From Oscillospiraceae bacterium (GTDB lineage Bacteria; Bacillota; Clostridia; Oscillospirales; Oscillospiraceae), in contig CACYXE010000009.1 of assembly GCA_902778275.1 (NCBI GenBank), positions 1 to 64,000 on the forward strand: a stretch of 64,000 nucleotides of DNA, written 5' to 3'. The notes below the pieces were generated by a model. It was not told the DNA's origin, made no database searches, and was given only the letters and a program-made list of their open reading frames with translations. Positions 22,895 through 30,727 of this stretch are shown here, one piece after another. The first letter of the stretch is position 1, and each line of letters starts with the position of its first letter. Position numbers and translations under genes: made by a program.

Positions 22895-23234
22895 CGAAAT
22901 CCCTCCTGAAATCATCGATCTTCATTTCCTTGTCAGGACGGACACCATGGCGATACGCGCCCTTCATAATCGCATGGGCGCCCACCGGATTGATGGTGAT
23001 CACCAGCAGGCCGATGACCACGACCTTTATGGCGGTAGCAGGGTCCTGTTTGAAGAAAATGGCATACAGCAGCGCGCCCAGGCAGACACCCACCACGCCC
23101 AGTGTGGAGGTACAGGTACTGGCCTGCATGCGGCTGAAGGTGTCCGGCATCTTATTGACGCCAATAGTACCAGCCAGGGCAAAGATCGCGCCGACGGCGA
23201 TCAGCAGGTCGATCACAATACGAAGCGCAGTCAT
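22887..23234 (-). CDS. mnhG: MrpG/MnhG-like antiporter subunit
   Basis: 115 residues, three helices, with GVNKMPDTFSRMQASTCTSTLGVVGVCLG, the MnhG motif (MPDxYxRxHA type). Corresponds to MbhC. Overlaps both neighbours by a few bases, as usual for this module. Confidence 0.9.
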   Translation of the reverse strand: MTALRIVIDLLIAVGAIFALAGTIGVNKMPDTFSRMQASTCTSTLGVVGVCLGALLYAIFFKQDPATAIKVVVIGLLVITINPVGAHAIMKGAYRHGVRPDKEMKIDDFRRDFDE

Positions 23235-23497
23235 CTCTTATGCCACCTCCCCGTATCCAGATAGCGGCCCACCAGCATGGTGTCGATGATGCCCAGCATG
23301 GCGCTGATGATGGCAATGTCCAGATAAATGCCGCGCCCGCTGTAGAGGGAGTAGAGCACCATGGCACAGGAGATCAGAATATCCATGTTGTCACCGGCGA
23401 CCATACGATCCGCCGCCGTGGGGCCCTTGATGAGCCGGTAGAAGTGCGCAATGGCCAGAGCGCCCAGCAGGACTGCGAAAATCAAAAGATCAATCAT
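23231..23497 (-). CDS. mnhF: MrpF/MnhF-like antiporter subunit
   Basis: 88 residues from ATG 23497 (GGAGGATTTGGGA upstream), three helices; RLIKGPTAADRMVAGDNMDIL is the MnhF signature. Corresponds to MbhB. Confidence 0.9.
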   Translation of the reverse strand: MIDLLIFAVLLGALAIAHFYRLIKGPTAADRMVAGDNMDILISCAMVLYSLYSGRGIYLDIAIISAMLGIIDTMLVGRYLDTGRWHKR

Positions 23498-24015
23498 TCC
23501 CAAATCCTCCTTATGCCTCTCTCCAGATTGCCCTTGATCATCTCACCGGCCTGGTCCGGGTCGGTGGACTGCACGTCAATCCAATGGATGTAATAATACG
23601 CCTGCCCCTCCTGGTCCTCGGCGATATCCAGCGTAATGGTACCGGGAGTCAGGGTGATGGAATTGGCAAGCATGGCCTGGGCATAATCGCCCTTCAGGCC
23701 GACCGGGACCCGGATCACCCCCGGGTCAATGTTCTTGCACCCGCCGAAGCAGCGCTTCGCCATATCCACATTGGCCTTGATCAGTTCACCCAGGAAGATG
23801 AAGACATAGGCGATCAGGGCCCCCAGCCTTGCAGGTCTCAAAAACCAGAAGGCCTTGTCATGGATAAAGAAGCGGGCGGAGAACAGCGCCGCCGCCAGAC
23901 TCACGATCGCGCCGGCCGCCAGCTCCTGGGCTGAGAAGGACCAGGTCAGCAATATCCAGAAGGCATAGCACAGCACGAAGGTGGCTAACACTGCGGGGAA
24001 CTTTGTTTTTTGCAA
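23494..24015 (-). CDS. mnhE: MrpE/MnhE-like antiporter subunit
   Basis: 173 residues; two or three N-terminal helices and a soluble C-terminal domain with ANSITLTPGTITLDI, the conserved MnhE motif. Corresponds to MbhA, the first gene of the Mrp-like block. It lies 27 bases behind hypA with a ribosome site AAAGGGGAG. Confidence 0.92.
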   Translation of the reverse strand: MQKTKFPAVLATFVLCYAFWILLTWSFSAQELAAGAIVSLAAALFSARFFIHDKAFWFLRPARLGALIAYVFIFLGELIKANVDMAKRCFGGCKNIDPGVIRVPVGLKGDYAQAMLANSITLTPGTITLDIAEDQEGQAYYYIHWIDVQSTDPDQAGEMIKGNLERGIRRIWE

Positions 24016-24042
24016 GGTGGATCTCCCCTTTCCTTTCTTATC

Positions 24043-24384
24043 TCATTCAACTTTCAGACTGTCTACGTAGAATTCTCTGCCGGCGACCATCCGGATCGCG
24101 GTACTTTGACACCGGGGGCAGCAGGCCGAGCCCTTTTGCAGGGGGCCTGTATAGCCGCAGTCAAAGCATTCGAAGGCGGCGGGAACCGTTTCCAGTTCCA
24201 GCACCGCGTTCTCCGCAGCGGAGCCCTTCGCCGCAATGGGAAAGAATTCCCGGATGCAGGACGGGACCACGCCGGAATACTCGCCGATGCGAAGGCGGAT
24301 CTCCAAAACCCGCCGGAACCCGCTCTTTTCCTGCTCGGATTCCACGATGCGGATGATCCCCTCCGTCAGCGCCAGCTCGTGCAT
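24043..24384 (-). CDS. hypA: Nickel insertion protein HypA
   Basis: 113 residues. N-terminal Met-His-Glu (MHELAL), the nickel-binding site, and a zinc site CFDCGY...CCPRC. HypA delivers nickel to the hydrogenase large subunit, normally with the GTPase HypB, which is not in this window. The gene lies between the large subunit and the antiporter block, three bases after the large-subunit stop, so maturation is co-expressed with the target. Confidence 0.95.
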   Translation of the reverse strand: MHELALTEGIIRIVESEQEKSGFRRVLEIRLRIGEYSGVVPSCIREFFPIAAKGSAAENAVLELETVPAAFECFDCGYTGPLQKGSACCPRCQSTAIRMVAGREFYVDSLKVE

Positions 24385-24387
24385 GCC

Positions 24388-25470
24388 TCAGCGGTCCAGG
24401 CAGCTGAAGCAGGGGTCGATGCTGGCGATGATGAGCCCTGCGTCGGCCACGGTGTTGCCCCGCAGCATGTGCGGCACCGTAGGCGTGTTCTTATAGCTGG
24501 GTACATGGATGGACACGCGGTAATTGGTCAGGCTGTTGTTGCCCACCACCATGTGGCTCAGCTGGCCGCGGGGCGCCTCGTGTCTGGCCACCACCTGGCC
24601 CTCTTTGATCTTCACCAGCTTGTTGCCCAGGTTGATGGGTGTGGCCGGCAGATTCTCCAGGGCCTGCTGCAGGATCTTGATGCTCTCGTAGCATTCCAGC
24701 GCACGGACCACCACGCGGGCAAAAACGTCGCCGCTGTCCACCACGGGGATGTCGAACTCGAAATCACCGTAGGAACAGTAGGGGGCGTCACGCCGCACGT
24801 CGATGTTCACGCCGGAGGCTCTTGCATGGGGACCCACAGCGCCCAGGCGGAGCGCGTCTTCCTTTGTCAGGACGCCCACGCCCTTGGTGCGCATGGCGAT
24901 GGTCTTGTCGGTCAGGGCGATCTCCACGATACGGTCCAGGGGGCCCTTCAGCTTGACGCAGGCGTCCAGGATCTCCCGGCGCAAGTCGTCGCTGATATCC
25001 CGGCGGGAACCGCCGATGGTGACCATGGCGTAGTTGACACGGTTGCCGGTCATCTTCTCCAGCAGATCCATGACCAGCTCGCGCTCGTCCCAGATGTGCA
25101 TGAACATGCTGTCATGGCCGATGATGTGGCAGGCTATGCCCAGCCACAGGAAGTGGGAGTGCAGCCGCTCCAGTTCCGCGGTGATCACGCGGATATACTC
25201 GCCGCGCTTGGGCACCTCGATACCGTTGATTGCCTCCACCGCCATGGCGTAGGTCAGCGCGTGGGAATGAGAACAGATACCGCACACACGTTCCACCAGC
25301 ACAAGGGTCTGGATGGCGTTGCGCTCGGTCGCCAGCTTCTCGATGCCGCGATGGTTATAGCCTACAAAGACCTCCGCGTCCTTGATCACCTCGCCCTCGG
25401 TATAGAGCTTGGCGTGGACCGGCTCCTCCAAGGCTGGATGGTACGGTCCGATGGGCACGATATAACTCAT
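24388..25470 (-). CDS. [NiFe] hydrogenase large subunit, group 4 type
   Basis: 360 residues. Both NiFe ligand pairs are present: L1 ERVCGICSHSH (Cys63, Cys66, His70) and L2 DPCFSCLDR (Cys354, Cys357). That makes it a true hydrogenase and not a complex I NuoD. The protein stops exactly after L2, so the C-terminal peptide that endopeptidases remove from most large subunits is absent, which also explains why no hycI/hyaD-type protease gene lies in the cluster. It catalyses 2H+ + 2e- to H2, probably with ferredoxin as donor. Start overlaps the NuoC-like stop by 4 bp. Confidence 0.94.
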   Translation of the reverse strand: MSYIVPIGPYHPALEEPVHAKLYTEGEVIKDAEVFVGYNHRGIEKLATERNAIQTLVLVERVCGICSHSHALTYAMAVEAINGIEVPKRGEYIRVITAELERLHSHFLWLGIACHIIGHDSMFMHIWDERELVMDLLEKMTGNRVNYAMVTIGGSRRDISDDLRREILDACVKLKGPLDRIVEIALTDKTIAMRTKGVGVLTKEDALRLGAVGPHARASGVNIDVRRDAPYCSYGDFEFDIPVVDSGDVFARVVVRALECYESIKILQQALENLPATPINLGNKLVKIKEGQVVARHEAPRGQLSHMVVGNNSLTNYRVSIHVPSYKNTPTVPHMLRGNTVADAGLIIASIDPCFSCLDR

Positions 25471-25874
25471 TGCTCGGCCTCCTTCCTGTTCTTCTCCACC
25501 AGTTCGGACAAGGGTGTCACCATGATCTGGCCCCTGCCCTGTGTCTCCAGCATGTCTTCCGGCAGGAAGAGCCGCTTGGAGGTGTCAAGCCCCTCGAACT
25601 GAATGTTGAACAGCTCGTTGAGCTCCCGTTCGGGCCAGATTGCCGCCACATCGTAGATCTCGCCAATGGAGGGAACCGTGGTTTCCCCTACCACATGGTA
25701 GGATTCCACCGCCGGGTTCACTGCATAATCCCATGAGATGTCCATCTGGCCCTCCGTGTTGATGAAGGCGTGGATCATCACCAGGTAGCGGTTCTCCTTG
25801 CGCATTCGCTCTGCGATGGGGACGATCTGGTCCTTGCTAATGTCGATGCGTTTGTACTCCTGCAAACTGATCAC
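25467..25874 (-). CDS. NuoC/MbhK-like hydrogenase subunit
   Basis: 135 residues; YDVAAIWPERELNELFNIQFEGLDTSKRLFLPEDM is the complex I 30 kDa signature. It packs against the large subunit in the cytoplasmic arm. First structural gene after the hyp block, with 36 bases from hypE, so probably one transcript. Confidence 0.92.
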   Translation of the reverse strand: MISLQEYKRIDISKDQIVPIAERMRKENRYLVMIHAFINTEGQMDISWDYAVNPAVESYHVVGETTVPSIGEIYDVAAIWPERELNELFNIQFEGLDTSKRLFLPEDMLETQGRGQIMVTPLSELVEKNRKEAEQ

Positions 25875-25910
25875 CTCTCATTTAGATGCGTTTTTATTTA
25901 AAAAAGTTTG

Positions 25911-26909
25911 CTAACATATTCTGGGAAGCTGGGCGCCGCTCAGCTTCTGCAGGATCCGCCTGCCGCCCAGGGCCGTCTGCATGACCACCTTGCCCGGATA
26001 GCGGGCCGTCACGCTGCCGATGACGGCGGCGTCCTTCCCCTCCGGCAGGGCGCGCATGGCGCTTAACACGGCGTCCGCGTTCTCCCGGGGCACCACTGCC
26101 AGGAGCTTGCCCTCGTTGGCGCAGTACAGCGGGTCCAGACCCAGCATATCGCAGGCCGCCCGCACCGCGCCGTTTACGGGGATCGCCCCGTCCTGCAGCT
26201 CAATGCCGAGCGTTCCGCCCTCCACGAACTCGTTGAGGGTGGTGGCCACGCCGCCCCGGGTTGGGTCCCGCAGCACCCGTGCCCCGGCGTTCAGGGACAG
26301 GATCGCCTCCGCCAGCTTATGCAGCGGAGCGCAGTCGGATCGGATATCCCCCTGGGCCATGCCGCTTCGCGCCAGCATCACGGCGGTACCGTGGTCCCCC
26401 ACGGTGCCGGAGACGATCACCGCGTCCCCGTCCCGGATGGCTCCGGGGCTGAGCCCGGGATATTTCAATACGCCGATCCCGGCGGTGTTGATATAGATGC
26501 CGTCGCCTCTTCCCCGCTCCACCACCTTGGTGTCGCCGGTGACTACCTGCACGCCCGCGGCCTCCGCCGCATCGTGCATGGCGGCGATGATGCGCTCCAG
26601 CTCCTTCAGAGGGAAGCCCTCCTCCAAAATGAAGGCGCAGCTGAGATATTTGGGAACGCCGCCGCACATGGCGATATCGTTCACCGTTCCGCAGACAGAG
26701 AGCTTTCCGATATCTCCGCCAGGGAAAAACAGGGGGCTGACCACAAAGCTGTCTGTGGAAAACACCAGCTGCTCCCCGCCCGGCAGGACCGCGCCGTCGC
26801 CCAGCTGGCGCAGGGCCGGATTGTCCAGCGCCGGGAGAATCTTTTCTTCGATCAGCCGGGAGGTTTTCTTCCCCCCGCTGCCGTAATCCAATGTAATGAT
26901 CTCGTCCAT
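25911..26909 (-). CDS. hypE: Hydrogenase maturation factor HypE
   Basis: 332 residues, PurM-like ATPase. DYGSGGKKTSRLI near the N-terminus, GDTKVVERG and DPTRGGVATTLNE are conserved, and the C-terminus is PRIC with the terminal Cys that accepts the carbamoyl group and is dehydrated to thiocyanate, giving the CN ligands of the active-site iron. Two bases separate it from hypD. Confidence 0.96.
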   Translation of the reverse strand: MDEIITLDYGSGGKKTSRLIEEKILPALDNPALRQLGDGAVLPGGEQLVFSTDSFVVSPLFFPGGDIGKLSVCGTVNDIAMCGGVPKYLSCAFILEEGFPLKELERIIAAMHDAAEAAGVQVVTGDTKVVERGRGDGIYINTAGIGVLKYPGLSPGAIRDGDAVIVSGTVGDHGTAVMLARSGMAQGDIRSDCAPLHKLAEAILSLNAGARVLRDPTRGGVATTLNEFVEGGTLGIELQDGAIPVNGAVRAACDMLGLDPLYCANEGKLLAVVPRENADAVLSAMRALPEGKDAAVIGSVTARYPGKVVMQTALGGRRILQKLSGAQLPRIC

Positions 26910-26911
26910 GC

Positions 26912-27982
26912 TTACACCGTCTGATATTTATAGGCCGCCGCGCAGGCCCCTTCCGAGGACACCATACAGGGTCCCACCGGGTCCTCCGGGGTGCAGCGTG
27001 TGCCGAACAGCGGGCATTCCGCCGGGCCGTGCCGCCCGGTGATGACCTGGCCGCAGCGGCAGGCCGTTGGCCGGGGCGCGGGCAGATGCTCGACGCCGAA
27101 TTTCTTTTCCGCATCATAGGCGCTGAACTTAGCGCACAGGCCCAGGCCGCTCGCTTCGATCTGTCCAAGACCGCGCCACAAATCGGTGCGCGGTATAAAG
27201 CAGTTCGCCATGATCCCCTGGGCCAGGGTATTGCCCGCCGCGGACACGGCGCGGGTATACTCGTTCTGCACCCGGGGCCTGCCCTCCCGGATCTGCCGCA
27301 GCAGCAGATAGATGGAAAGCAGGATATCCTCCGGCTCAAAGCCGGAGATCACCGCCGGCATCCCATATTCCGCCGGCAGGAAGGAAAAACCTTTTTCGCC
27401 GATGATGGTGGCCACATGGCCGGGGCACAGGAAGCCCTGCACCGCAAAATCCTCCATGGCCATCAGGGCCCGCAGAGCCGGTTCCACGGTTTTCAGCATG
27501 GACCAGACGGAAAAATTCCCCACCTGCTGTTCCTGCGCCGTCAGCACCGCAGCCGCGGTACCGGGGGCGGTGGTCTCAAAGCCCACGCCCAGGAAAACCA
27601 CTTCCCGGTTCGGGTTCTGTTTTGCCAACTCCACCGCGTCCACCGGGGAGTAGACCATCTCCACCCGGGCGCCCAATGCGCGGCGCCGCTGCAGGCTGTC
27701 TCCCGGCTGACTGCCGGGGACCCGGAGCATGTCGCCGTAGGAGGCGATGATCACCTCCGGCTCCATGGCCAGATTCAGAATGGAATCGATGACCTCCGCC
27801 GGGGTAACACAGACCGGGCAGCCCGGCCCGCTGAGCAGCTTCACCTGCTCCGGAAGCACAGACTTGATGCCCGCCTCCGCGATGGCCATGGTGTGGGTGC
27901 CGCAGACCTCCATGATCTGCACCGGAGGCATGTCCAGCGCGTGGATGGCCCGGACCAGCTTCTGCGCGTCAAACGAGGACAT
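26912..27982 (-). CDS. hypD: Hydrogenase maturation factor HypD
   Basis: 356 residues. CGTHTMAI, SGPGCPVCVTP and GFETTAP are the diagnostic blocks, and the C-terminal cysteines (CRCGQVITG...CPLFGTRCTPEDPVGPCMVSSEG) bind the [4Fe-4S] cluster. With HypC it assembles Fe(CN)2CO. Overlaps hypC by 14 bp. Confidence 0.96.
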   Translation of the reverse strand: MSSFDAQKLVRAIHALDMPPVQIMEVCGTHTMAIAEAGIKSVLPEQVKLLSGPGCPVCVTPAEVIDSILNLAMEPEVIIASYGDMLRVPGSQPGDSLQRRRALGARVEMVYSPVDAVELAKQNPNREVVFLGVGFETTAPGTAAAVLTAQEQQVGNFSVWSMLKTVEPALRALMAMEDFAVQGFLCPGHVATIIGEKGFSFLPAEYGMPAVISGFEPEDILLSIYLLLRQIREGRPRVQNEYTRAVSAAGNTLAQGIMANCFIPRTDLWRGLGQIEASGLGLCAKFSAYDAEKKFGVEHLPAPRPTACRCGQVITGRHGPAECPLFGTRCTPEDPVGPCMVSSEGACAAAYKYQTV

Positions 27983-28190
27983 CTTTCAGCTCCTCCCAGG
28001 CTTCCAGGTCTTCACGCGCCTGCTGCTCCGGCAGGCGCTCGATGGCAAAGCCCGCGTGGACGATCACATAGTCGCCGATCTTCGGCTCGGGGATAAAATC
28101 CACCCGCACCGTGCGGCGCATGCCCATGGCCTCCCCCACAGCCTCCTTGCCGTTCACTTCGATCAATTGTAAAGGCACCGCAAGACACAT
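27969..28190 (-). CDS. hypC: Hydrogenase maturation chaperone HypC
   Basis: 73 residues beginning MCLAVP, with the essential Cys2 that binds the iron precursor, and GDYVIVHAGFAIERL, the usual second motif. It shuttles Fe(CN)2CO from HypD to the large subunit. Ribosome site AAAGGACGG lies within the end of hypF. Confidence 0.96.
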   Translation of the reverse strand: MCLAVPLQLIEVNGKEAVGEAMGMRRTVRVDFIPEPKIGDYVIVHAGFAIERLPEQQAREDLEAWEELKDVLV

Positions 28191-28204
28191 ATCTTATCCG
28201 TCCT

Positions 28205-30442
28205 TTATCCGTCCTTTTTCTGCATCTGTCTGGCCGCGATCATCGCCTGGCCAAGGGACAGGCCCTCGTCGTTGGCGGAAACGCGGCTGTGGTGCCAGGG
28301 CCGCAGGCCCTGTTCCCTTAGTTTGTCCGGCAGCCTGTGCATGATATACATGTTCTGGAAGCTGCCGCCGGAGAGCACCACGTCTTTCACGCCGGTCTTC
28401 CGGGCAATCTGCCCGGCCATATCGGCGGCCATCCGGATCAGCGTATTCATAAAGCGTGCCGCCAGGATGCCTGTCGGCACCCCCTGTTCCTTTTCGCTCA
28501 CAATCTGCCGGATCATGGGCCGCCAGTCAAAGCGCAGCGGCTCCCCCTCCAGCACCACGGGATAAGCGTCCTCGTCCTCTGCGGCCGCAGCCTCCAGCAG
28601 CACCGCGCCCTGGCCCTCATAGCTGGCCAGCGTCTTGATGCCCAGAATGGCGGCCACCCCGTCAAAGAGCCGTCCCATGCCGGAGGACAGCGGACAATTG
28701 AGCTTTGCCTGGAGCATGGTTTCGTACAGCGGGGCGTTTCTGATGGCAGAAACGCCGCAGCCGGCATCCCGCAGCAGGGCGAAAGCCACCCGGTCCAGCT
28801 CCTTCACCGCCCGGTCTCCTCCGATCAGCGGGATGGGCCGGATGCTGCCGCGCCGCTCAAAGCCCTCGTAGCCGCCCAGCAGGCACTCCCCGCCCCAGGT
28901 GGTTCCGTCGGTACCATAGCCGGTACCGTCCCATATGAGACCGATGCAGGGTCCGTCCAGGTCGTTGTCCGCCATGCAGGCGGCCATGTGCGCGTGGTGA
29001 TGCTGCACCTGCAGCAGGGGCAGGCCCTCCGCTTCCGCCCGATCCTGGGCATAGCGGGTGGACATATAGTCCGGATGCTGGTCGCAGACCAGCAGCTCCG
29101 GCCGGATATCGAACAGACGCTGGAAATGGGCGATCTGCCGCTCATAATGCTCCAGCGTTTCCAGATTCTTCAGATCCCCAATGTGCTGGCTGGGAAACAC
29201 ATAATTGCCTTTTGTCAGGCAGAAGCTGGCCTTCTGCTCCGCACCGCAGGCCAGGATGCCGCTTTGCCCTTTCTCCACACGCACCGGGAAGGGTACGTAG
29301 CCGCGGGAGCGGCGGGCCGGATATTCTTTTCCGTCCAGCACCCAGCACAGGGAGTCGTCGCAGCGGGTCTGGATGTCCCGGTCATGCAGCAGGAAGCCCT
29401 CGGCGATGCCCTGCAGCTTTTCCAGCGCTTCCTCGTTGCGGTACATGATGGGCGTGTCGGACAGGTTGGCGCTGGTCATGACCAGCATGTCGATCCCATC
29501 CTCAAACAGCAGCGCATGCAGCGGAGTGTAAGGCAGCATCACGCCGATAAAACCGTTTTCGCTCAAGTGGGTCAGACCCGCTTCCCGCTTTTTTAGCAGC
29601 ACGATAGGCCGCCGAAAGCCGCTTAGGATGGCTTCCTCCGCCGGGGTCACATTACAGATGCGCTTCGCCGTCTCCGCATCCCGGCACATGATGGCGAAGG
29701 GCTTCTCGTCACGCTGCTTGTTGCGCCGCAGCCGCGCCGTGACAGCGGGATCGTCGCAGCGGCAGGCCAGATGCATGCCGCCCAGGCCCTTGACCGCCAG
29801 GATCTTCCCGGCCTTCAGCCAGGCCTTTGCGGTCTCAATGGGGTCACCGGGCTGCTCTTCCCCCGCCGCGTCCAGCAGGAACACCCGCGGGCCGCAGACC
29901 GGGCAGCAGTCCGGCTGGGCATGATAGCGCCGGTTCTCAATATCGTGATATTCCCGTGCGCAGTCGGGACACATGGGGAAAGCCCCCATGGAGGTCCGCG
30001 CCCGGTCATAGGGTACGTCTTTTACAATGGTAAAGCGGGGCCCGCAGTTGGTACAGTTGATAAAGGGATAGCGGTAACGCCGGTCCCCGGGGTCTCGCAG
30101 CTCCCGCAGGCAGTCGTCGCAGATGCAGATGTCCGGAGAAATCAGCGTATTGCGAAAGGCCTCCGTCTTGCTCTTTCGGATGGCGAAGCCCCGATAGCCG
30201 ACGGTCTCCTCCAGATAACGGGGCCGGATCTCCTCGATCACCGCCAGCTTCGGCGCCCGCACAGGCAAGGCCGCCGCAAAACTCTCCAGCGCCTGGCGCT
30301 CCCCTTCCAGCTCCAGCTCCACGCCGGAGGAGGTATTCTTGATATAGCCGTTCAAGCCATACTCGGTCACAAGCCGGTGCACGAAGGGGCGAAAACCCAC
30401 GCCCTGCACGATGCCCCGTATTTCCATGTGCAGTCTTTTCAT
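28205..30442 (-). CDS. hypF: Carbamoyltransferase HypF
   Basis: About 745 residues. Domains in order: acylphosphatase (GIVQGVGFRPFVHRL), two zinc fingers (CDDCLRELRDP...CTNCGP and CPDCAREYHD...CCPVCGP), a YrdC-like domain (about 200-380) and a Kae1-like domain with HHHAHMAACMADN and a late GGSFQNMYI. It makes the carbamoyl group for HypE from carbamoyl phosphate. ATG at 30442 begins the conserved domain; an in-frame upstream start at 30460 is possible. First gene of the hydrogenase locus. Confidence 0.95.
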   Translation of the reverse strand: MKRLHMEIRGIVQGVGFRPFVHRLVTEYGLNGYIKNTSSGVELELEGERQALESFAAALPVRAPKLAVIEEIRPRYLEETVGYRGFAIRKSKTEAFRNTLISPDICICDDCLRELRDPGDRRYRYPFINCTNCGPRFTIVKDVPYDRARTSMGAFPMCPDCAREYHDIENRRYHAQPDCCPVCGPRVFLLDAAGEEQPGDPIETAKAWLKAGKILAVKGLGGMHLACRCDDPAVTARLRRNKQRDEKPFAIMCRDAETAKRICNVTPAEEAILSGFRRPIVLLKKREAGLTHLSENGFIGVMLPYTPLHALLFEDGIDMLVMTSANLSDTPIMYRNEEALEKLQGIAEGFLLHDRDIQTRCDDSLCWVLDGKEYPARRSRGYVPFPVRVEKGQSGILACGAEQKASFCLTKGNYVFPSQHIGDLKNLETLEHYERQIAHFQRLFDIRPELLVCDQHPDYMSTRYAQDRAEAEGLPLLQVQHHHAHMAACMADNDLDGPCIGLIWDGTGYGTDGTTWGGECLLGGYEGFERRGSIRPIPLIGGDRAVKELDRVAFALLRDAGCGVSAIRNAPLYETMLQAKLNCPLSSGMGRLFDGVAAILGIKTLASYEGQGAVLLEAAAAEDEDAYPVVLEGEPLRFDWRPMIRQIVSEKEQGVPTGILAARFMNTLIRMAADMAGQIARKTGVKDVVLSGGSFQNMYIMHRLPDKLREQGLRPWHHSRVSANDEGLSLGQAMIAARQMQKKDG

Positions 30443-30483
30443 GCCTGCCTGTCCCAACACTTGTTTGTTATTTGTCAGTCAAT

Positions 30484-30512
30484 ATTCTAATACGATTGTC
30501 CATCAAGCGCAA
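30484..30512 (-). promoter_or_regulatory. Proximal candidate promoter of hyp-hydrogenase operon
   Basis: Minus strand TTGCGC (30507-30512), 17 bases, TAGAAT (30484-30489), about 35 bases before the hypF start. Confidence 0.55.
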
Positions 30513-30565
30513 GGAAAATTTCAAAAAATCTCCATTTTATTTTTTAATACTATTCCTGCATTTTT

Positions 30566-30594
30566 ATTATATTGCAGCAAGAGATGAATTGCAA
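30566..30594 (-). promoter_or_regulatory. Distal promoter of hyp-hydrogenase operon
   Basis: Minus strand TTGCAA (30589-30594), 17 bases, TATAAT (30566-30571). It would give a leader of about 115 bases before hypF. No gene for an adjacent regulator is seen. Confidence 0.7.
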
Positions 30595-30651
30595 GAATTG
30601 TAAAGAAAATGTCAGGTTTTTCTTCCGCCTTTTGGTCAGGCTGCACAGCTT

Positions 30652-30686
30652 GCACAAAAAAACAGCCGCGGTCAATTGACCGCGGC
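30652..30686 (-). terminator. Terminator of SNF transporter gene
   Basis: A 22-base perfect palindrome centred at 30675 (arms GCCGCGGTCAA), followed on the minus strand by TGTTTTTTT. Confidence 0.88.
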
Positions 30687-30727
30687 CGTTCAGGAGTGCC
30701 AAGTATGTACTTGTTACATTAAAATGC

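Noticed and set aside
17379..25874. Respiratory complex I or a stand-alone Mrp antiporter
   Set aside because: The large subunit keeps all four NiFe cysteines and hyp genes are adjacent; NADH-binding subunits are absent.
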